Source: an uncultured Bacilli bacterium
GTDB lineage: Bacteria > Bacillota_I > Bacilli_A > RF39 > UBA660
Assembly (NCBI GenBank): GCA_947591175.1
Contig: CANQDB010000043.1
Span: 1-10,399 of the forward strand
Reading direction: 5' to 3'
Length of the DNA stretch: 10,399 nt
The notes beneath the pieces were generated by a model. It was given only the letters and a program-made list of their open reading frames with translations. It was not told the DNA's origin and did not search any database. Shown here in pieces: positions 6,536 through 10,399 of this stretch (position 1 is its first letter; each line of letters opens with the position of its first letter). A program made the translations under genes and the position numbers.

Positions 6536-6966
6536 GCCACATGGCGATTGCGTCTTGCTTCATAACGCATTACTTTCGGATCTTCCTCTTTAGTTATAAC
6601 ATGTTCAACGAATTCATAATTATTAGAATTAACTTTTTCTTCTCCTTGTTCTTTGTAAATTGGTAAATCTACTTCTTGTGGTTTAGCATAAGTTTTTTCT
6701 TTATTCTTATTGACTTGTAAAACCATTCTTTCAATTTCTCTATAACTAATATATCTACCTAACTTCTTATCACGTTGAATTTTGGTAATCGGAAGCATAT
6801 CTTTAACGAAATAATAACCGATATTGCCACCTAGTGGAAGATAGGTTATTGCCTGATCTACTGCTTTCTTTTTTTCAAAAGCAACCACGGCTTCTTCTTG
6901 CTGTTCGTCAATATATTCAATCCAACCAAGGTAAATATTCTTAACTAAATATAAATTCTTTGGCAT
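6532..6966 (-). CDS. Hypothetical soluble protein, unknown family
   Basis: A 144-residue protein that I do not recognise. No signal peptide or membrane segment is visible. The first 60 residues alternate hydrophobic and polar residues with a Gly-rich turn (LPLGGNIGYYF, 43-53), suggesting a small beta-rich domain. A basic, probably helical middle part (about 62-95) follows, then a charged, likely flexible C-terminus ending in RYEARRNRHVA. It has a strong ribosome-binding site (AGGGGGG) before the ATG, its own near-consensus promoter and an intrinsic terminator, so it is transcribed as a single gene between uvrB/radical SAM and uvrA. Those signals make it a real gene. It could be a lineage-specific nucleic-acid-binding or regulatory protein, but only charge and position hint at this; no function is assigned. 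Confidence 0.8.
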   Translation of the reverse strand: MPKNLYLVKNIYLGWIEYIDEQQEEAVVAFEKKKAVDQAITYLPLGGNIGYYFVKDMLPITKIQRDKKLGRYISYREIERMVLQVNKNKEKTYAKPQEVDLPIYKEQGEEKVNSNNYEFVEHVITKEEDPKVMRYEARRNRHVA

Positions 6967-6993
6967 TCTGAATCCCCCCTAAATATTTTTCTC

Positions 6994-7006
6994 GGTATAG
7001 AATACC
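6994..7006. repeat. Short perfect inverted repeat in the leader of the 144-residue gene
   Basis: GGTAT-AGA-ATACC on the plus strand (arms 6994-6998 and 7002-7006). It lies about 5-17 nt downstream of the expected transcription start of the promoter at 7018-7046. It could be an operator or a 5'-end stem-loop of the mRNA. Confidence 0.5.
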
Positions 7007-7017
7007 TATGAGTCTAT

Positions 7018-7046
7018 ATTATAGCATATTTATCTATGAATGTAAA
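7018..7046 (-). promoter_or_regulatory. Strong sigma-A-type promoter for the 144-residue gene
   Basis: On the minus strand -35 TTTACA (7041-7046, five of six), a 17-bp spacer and perfect -10 TATAAT (7018-7023) with the extended TGC in front. Expected transcript start is near 7011, leaving a leader of about 45 nt. Confidence 0.9.
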
Positions 7047-7068
7047 CATTTTTTGGTTTATTTTCGAC

Positions 7069-7899
7069 CTAAAAACGGGCTTTATAAGTACATTTTTGAC
7101 AAAGAGGTTCAATAGCCTTATTATTTTCAAAACTATTTCTTAAATTTTGGAAGCGACTTCCATTAATGATCTCCGCAAAGGATTGTTTAAAAATATTACC
7201 AAGTGAAATTATTCCATCGTCATCCAAACAGCAAGGAACAACTGTGCCATCAGATAAAATTGCGACATGTGTCTTTCCTCCGAGACAATGGCCATCTTCT
7301 TTATTACTTAAAGAAGTCTTCGGCCACTCGAATAAATCGGCCTTATCGACATAGATATTTTCACTTATTTTGATGTTTTTGGTTGTTTTTAATTCTTTCA
7401 TTTTTTCGTTACCAAGATTGTAGTATTCTCGCATTTTTTCTAAGATGTTTGCAATTTTTGAATTTATTTTCCCATTTTCAAGTGTCCAAAAGCGATAGAT
7501 AATAGTTACTTTTTTCGAAAACTTGGCCGTTTCTATGAATATATCTTGAAGATAGTTCTCTTTGTTATTTTCGCTATGTAAAGATAAATAAAGGTGACTT
7601 AAGGACGAATGTTTACGAAGCATCTTCGCCTTCTCTTTTAAAAGTGTTCCATTGGTCGTAATGTTAACTTTCATATTGAAGTTATCACAATAGGTTAATA
7701 TCTCATCCAAATGTGAATGAAGTAAAGGTTCTCCCTTAACATGAAGATATATATTATTGGTATAGGGAGCAATTTCTTGTAAGACATGGTGAAATTCACT
7801 AAGAGTCATCTCTTTTTTCTCGCGATTAGATTTAGCGCAGAAAGAGCAATTTAAATTACAATTATTAGTTATCTCAATATAGATTCTCTTAAAGTGCAT
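7069..7899 (-). CDS. Radical SAM / SPASM-type protein, unknown substrate
   Basis: A 276-residue radical SAM enzyme. The N-terminal cluster motif CNLNCSFC (Cys14, Cys18, Cys21) binds the 4Fe-4S cluster that cleaves S-adenosylmethionine; HVKGEPLLH (53-61) replaces the usual GGEP motif, and NITTNGT (79-85) is a core-strand motif. The C-terminal part has SPASM/twitch-like cysteines for an auxiliary cluster: Cys205, the pair Cys223-Cys224 and CQKC (267-270). SPASM proteins often modify peptides or proteins, but no precursor peptide is seen nearby. Upstream in-frame GTG (7914) and ATG (7908) exist; the ATG at 7899 is preferred because MHFKRIYIEITNNC is the natural domain start and a weak AGTGAAG lies 9 nt before it. 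It overlaps uvrB by 11 nt, suggesting co-transcription and coupled translation. No terminator follows it. Superfamily is sure; function is not. Confidence 0.88.
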   Translation of the reverse strand: MHFKRIYIEITNNCNLNCSFCAKSNREKKEMTLSEFHHVLQEIAPYTNNIYLHVKGEPLLHSHLDEILTYCDNFNMKVNITTNGTLLKEKAKMLRKHSSLSHLYLSLHSENNKENYLQDIFIETAKFSKKVTIIYRFWTLENGKINSKIANILEKMREYYNLGNEKMKELKTTKNIKISENIYVDKADLFEWPKTSLSNKEDGHCLGGKTHVAILSDGTVVPCCLDDDGIISLGNIFKQSFAEIINGSRFQNLRNSFENNKAIEPLCQKCTYKARF

Positions 7900-9859
7900 G
7901 ACTATCATCTTCACTTTTCATTTCAAATAAGATATCGCGTAATTCCATAGCGCGTTCGAAATCGAGATTTTTAGCTGCCAAGCGCATCTCTTGTTCAATC
8001 TTTTCGTACATCTCCTGACGATCTTTTTTACTCATCTTTGGTTTCTTCTTATCTTTCTTGCCTTCATCGACGTTGCTTATTAGTTCATGAATCTCTTTGA
8101 TAATCGTCTTAGGGACAATATTGTGTTCTTTGTTATATGATTCTTGGATTTGACGACGACGAGCCGTCTCTTTAATTGCATAATCCATACTATCAGTCAT
8201 TTTATCAGCATACAAAATACATTTACCATTAGCATTACGAGCACATCTACCGATAGTTTGAATTAGACTACGACTACTCCGCAAGAATCCTTCTTTATCG
8301 GCATCTAAGATAGCAATTAAACTAACTTCTGGGATATCGATTCCTTCGCGGAGCAAGTTTATGCCTACAATACAATCGTATTTGCCGAGACGTAAATCCC
8401 TAATTATTTGCATTCTTTCCAAAGTTTTTACTTCAGTATGTAAGTAAGCCACTTTAATATCAACTTCTTTTAGATAAGCCGTCAACTCTTCAGCCATCCT
8501 AATAGTTAAAGTGGTAATTAGAGTTCTCTCATTCTTTTCGATGCGGTCTTTAATTTCACCTATCAAGTCATCAATTTGGCCTTCGCTAGGACGTACATCA
8601 ATTAATGGATCTAGTAAGCCAGTCGGTCTAATGATCTGTTCCACAAACTTACCTTTAGTTAAACCTAGTTCATAATCTCCAGGAGTTGCTGAAACATAGA
8701 TTACTTGATTTAATTTTTGTTCGAACTCTTCAAACTTAAGTGGTCTATTATCTAGGGCACTAGGCAGGCGGAATCCATAATCGACTAAGTTCATTTTCCT
8801 CGCCCGGTCACCATTATACATTCCTCTAACTTGAGGAACAGTAACATGTGATTCGTCAATTACCATAAGGAAGTCTTTTGGAAAGAAATCGATTAAAGTA
8901 GTCGGAGTCTCCCCTTCTTTACGACCTGCCATATGTCTAGAATAGTTTTCAATACCATGACAGAAACCTGTTTCTTCAAGCATTTCTAAGTCATAATTAG
9001 TACGTTGCTCCAAACGCTCAGCTTCTAATAATTTGTTATTTTCTTTAAAATATGCAAGACGGTCATTTAACTCTTCGCGAATAGTTACAAGAGCCTGTTT
9101 TAATTTTTCGTCACTTGTGACAAAGTGACTGGCTGGGAAAATACTAACAGTCTTTTTATTATTTAAGATAACTCCTGTCAAAGTATCAACTTCACTAATG
9201 CGGTCTACTTCATCACCAAAGAATTCAATTCGTAAACCTTTGCTACTTTCATTCGTTGGAATAACTTCTAAAACGTCTCCTCGGACACGGAAACTTCCTC
9301 TTTTGAAATCATAATCATTACGTTCGTAAAGCATATCGACTAATTTCATCAAAACTTGGTTACGATCGATAGTATCTCCGACAGTTAAGGTTAACATTTT
9401 ACTGCGGTATTCTTCGACTTCTCCAATACCATAAATACAAGAGACACTGGCTACGACAATAACATCGTCGTACGTTAAAAGAGCGGATGTTGCCATATGA
9501 CGAAGTTCATCGATTTCATCGTTAATGGAGGAATCTTTTTCGATATAAGTATCAGTCGAGGGAACGTAGGCTTCAGGTTGATAATAATCGTAGTATGATA
9601 CAAAATAACAAACGTGATTATTAGGAAACAACTCCTTCAACTCACCATATAATTGTCCAGCAAGTGTTTTATTATGAGCAAGGACAAGAGTCGGTTTGTT
9701 TACTCTTTGGATAACGTTGGCAATAGTAAAGGTTTTACCTGTCCCAGTCGCACCTAGTAATACTTGATGTTTTTTACCAGTTTTGATTCCTTCGACTAAG
9801 TCATCGATGGCTTTTGGTTGATCACCATTAGGCTTATATTTCGAAACTATTTGAAACAT
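7889..9859 (-). CDS. uvrB: UvrB, excinuclease ABC subunit B
   Basis: The 656-residue helicase-like subunit of nucleotide excision repair; it receives damaged DNA from UvrA, verifies the lesion and recruits UvrC. Motifs in order: Walker A GATGTGKT (36-43); the beta-hairpin that inserts between strands, YYDYYQPEAYVP (89-100); Walker B DESH (335-338); SATPGDYE (390-397); motifs V and VI, GINLLREGIDIP (499-510) and QTIGRCARN (534-542); and the C-terminal UVR domain (about 617-650) that contacts UvrC. Length is normal and all key motifs are present. The ATG has AAGGAGGG 5-6 nt upstream. Transcription probably starts near 9885. The stop lies inside the radical SAM gene (11-nt overlap). uvrA follows only after two other genes and has its own promoter, so the two subunits are not in one simple operon here. 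Confidence 0.98.
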   Translation of the reverse strand: MFQIVSKYKPNGDQPKAIDDLVEGIKTGKKHQVLLGATGTGKTFTIANVIQRVNKPTLVLAHNKTLAGQLYGELKELFPNNHVCYFVSYYDYYQPEAYVPSTDTYIEKDSSINDEIDELRHMATSALLTYDDVIVVASVSCIYGIGEVEEYRSKMLTLTVGDTIDRNQVLMKLVDMLYERNDYDFKRGSFRVRGDVLEVIPTNESSKGLRIEFFGDEVDRISEVDTLTGVILNNKKTVSIFPASHFVTSDEKLKQALVTIREELNDRLAYFKENNKLLEAERLEQRTNYDLEMLEETGFCHGIENYSRHMAGRKEGETPTTLIDFFPKDFLMVIDESHVTVPQVRGMYNGDRARKMNLVDYGFRLPSALDNRPLKFEEFEQKLNQVIYVSATPGDYELGLTKGKFVEQIIRPTGLLDPLIDVRPSEGQIDDLIGEIKDRIEKNERTLITTLTIRMAEELTAYLKEVDIKVAYLHTEVKTLERMQIIRDLRLGKYDCIVGINLLREGIDIPEVSLIAILDADKEGFLRSSRSLIQTIGRCARNANGKCILYADKMTDSMDYAIKETARRRQIQESYNKEHNIVPKTIIKEIHELISNVDEGKKDKKKPKMSKKDRQEMYEKIEQEMRLAAKNLDFERAMELRDILFEMKSEDDSHAL

Positions 9860-9891
9860 ATTATCCCTCCTTGCTTCTAAAATTCTCTTTT

Positions 9892-9920
9892 ATTTTAACA
9901 TGCTTCTCAAGACAACACAA
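9892..9920 (-). promoter_or_regulatory. Likely uvrB promoter
   Basis: On the minus strand an extended -10 TGTTAAAAT (TAAAAT at 9892-9897), a 17-bp spacer and a weak -35 TTGTGT (9915-9920). A second possibility further upstream is TTGAAG, 16 bp, TTTAAT. No LexA-like GAAC-N4-GTTC was found beside either. Confidence 0.5.
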
Positions 9921-9976
9921 GGAATAATGATAGTGTAAAAAGTAATTAAATATAATACTTTATTTGCTTCAAGCTA

Positions 9977-10018
9977 TTTTCAATTGCATCATTTTGCAAC
10001 AAGTGATGCAATTGAAAA
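9977..10018. repeat. Perfect 15-bp inverted repeat in the divergent region
   Basis: Arms TTTTCAATTGCATCA (9977-9991) and TGATGCAATTGAAAA (10004-10018) are perfectly complementary around a 12-nt centre. The element lies between the divergent uvrB promoter and the glycosyltransferase promoter, so it is probably not in either mRNA and may act as DNA, for example as a paired operator. A hairpin terminator is less likely because no long T-run follows on either strand and both genes point away. The 273-bp gene-free stretch 9860-10132 otherwise holds the two promoters and a second inverted repeat. Confidence 0.75.
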
Positions 10019-10036
10019 ATTTTGGAGATTTATATT

Positions 10037-10065
10037 GTTTAGAAAAGAAATATTATTTCTTAAAC
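10037..10065. repeat. Inverted repeat next to the glycosyltransferase promoter
   Basis: AAGAAAT-ATT-ATTTCTT (10045-10061) is a perfect 7-bp dyad, extended by GTTT (10037-10040) and AAAC (10062-10065) with four unpaired bases on one side. It abuts the -35 box at 10067, a common place for an operator. AT-rich, so chance is possible. Confidence 0.45.
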
Positions 10066-10066
10066 A

Positions 10067-10095
10067 TTGAAGTTTTGGTGTAAGAATGTTATGAT
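10067..10095 (+). promoter_or_regulatory. Probable promoter of the glycosyltransferase gene
   Basis: -35 TTGAAG (10067-10072), 17-bp spacer, -10 TATGAT (10090-10095) preceded by the extended TG (10087-10088). Transcription would start near 10102, about 30 nt before the GTG start. Confidence 0.65.
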
Positions 10096-10119
10096 TAAAT
10101 TACTTAGAGTTACGGAAAT

Positions 10120-10126
10120 AGAGGTG
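10120..10126 (+). promoter_or_regulatory. Ribosome-binding site deciding the glycosyltransferase start
   Basis: AGAGGTG, 6 nt before the GTG at 10133. The in-frame ATG at 10091 lies in the -10 box and has no such site, so it is unlikely to be the start. Confidence 0.7.
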
Positions 10127-10132
10127 TCTATA

Positions 10133-10399
10133 GTGAAAGAAAAAATTAAGATTAATATGCTTTCAATGGCTGATAAAGTAGATGGTCAAGGAGTAGGAAG
10201 CGCTTATCTCGAACTTATGAATTTACTTAAAGAAGATGGAAAAGATGACTTTGAAATCTATTTAAACAAGGGTACAAAGTACGATATAATCCATGCTCAT
10301 ACAGTTGAACCTAGAAACTTTTTAAAACTTGTGCGCAGTAAAAATCCCACTATCGCTTATGTTCATTTTTTACCTGATACATTAGATGGATCAATTAAA
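10133..10399 (+). CDS. GT-B (GT4-like) glycosyltransferase, N-terminal part, cut by window end
   Basis: The first 89 codons of a plus-strand gene that continues past the window. The visible part resembles the N-terminal acceptor-binding domain of GT4-type glycosyltransferases: MLSMADKVDGQGVGSAYLEL (9-28), with the GQGVGSA loop near the start, then YDIIHAHTVEP (about 50-60) and YVHFLPDTLDGS (about 76-87). I recall this pattern from Firmicutes enzymes thought to glycosylate membrane lipids or envelope polymers, but neither donor nor acceptor can be told from this piece, and the donor-binding C-terminal domain is outside the window. The start is the GTG at 10133, set by AGAGGTG 6 nt upstream. 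It is the only plus-strand gene here and is divergent from uvrB. Confidence 0.75.
   Translation, partial: MKEKIKINMLSMADKVDGQGVGSAYLELMNLLKEDGKDDFEIYLNKGTKYDIIHAHTVEPRNFLKLVRSKNPTIAYVHFLPDTLDGSIK

Noticed and set aside
7166..7354. 62-codon plus-strand reading frame inside the radical SAM gene
   Set aside because: Antisense to the conserved SPASM-like region; no promoter or ribosome-binding site.

Overview
This is an AT-rich stretch of a bacterial chromosome from the low-GC Gram-positive lineage (Bacillota, most likely Bacilli or a Mollicutes-like relative that still uses TGA as a stop; lgt and trxB both end in TGA). The gene order uvrB ... uvrA - yvlD-like - lgt - trxB ... whiA follows, with gaps, the conserved Bacillus uvrBA/lgt/trxB/whiA neighbourhood. 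The hprK, rapZ and yvcK genes usually found between these landmarks are absent here. The lineage assignment is an inference from gene content and order, not from a marker-gene comparison.

Layout. All complete genes are on the minus strand, so transcription runs from high to low coordinates. (1) Positions 9860-10132 form a divergent promoter region with two inverted repeats. To its right, on the plus strand, begins a GT-B glycosyltransferase that is cut off by the window edge. To its left, uvrB reads away. (2) uvrB (9859-7889) overlaps by 11 nt a radical SAM/SPASM protein of unknown substrate. (3) A 144-residue protein of unknown family (6966-6532) has its own near-consensus promoter and terminator. 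(4) A promoter with a LexA/SOS-box-like palindrome in its spacer precedes uvrA, which is followed by a four-TM YvlD-like protein, lgt and trxB. These four are packed with a 9-nt gap, an 8-nt overlap and a 17-nt overlap and look like one operon. (5) A two-TM 69-residue protein has its own promoter (overlapping the trxB stop) and terminator. (6) An array of imperfect 32-bp repeats lies directly upstream of whiA. (7) whiA, followed by a terminator-like hairpin at the window edge.

How the genes fit together. UvrB and UvrA are the damage-recognition parts of nucleotide excision repair. Lgt attaches the lipid anchor of lipoproteins, TrxB belongs to the thiol-reduction system, and WhiA is a DNA-binding protein linked to division and chromosome organisation. 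If the operon reading is right, lgt and trxB would be partly co-transcribed with uvrA from a DNA-damage-responsive promoter.

Most of the window is ordinary housekeeping sequence. The observations most worth a second look are the 32-bp phased repeat array before whiA (constant 15-16-nt core, changing but still complementary flanks in three of four units), the SOS-like site on the uvrA promoter, the uncharacterised radical SAM gene coupled to uvrB, the altered cofactor motifs in TrxB, and the perfect 15-bp inverted repeat between the divergent uvrB and glycosyltransferase genes.
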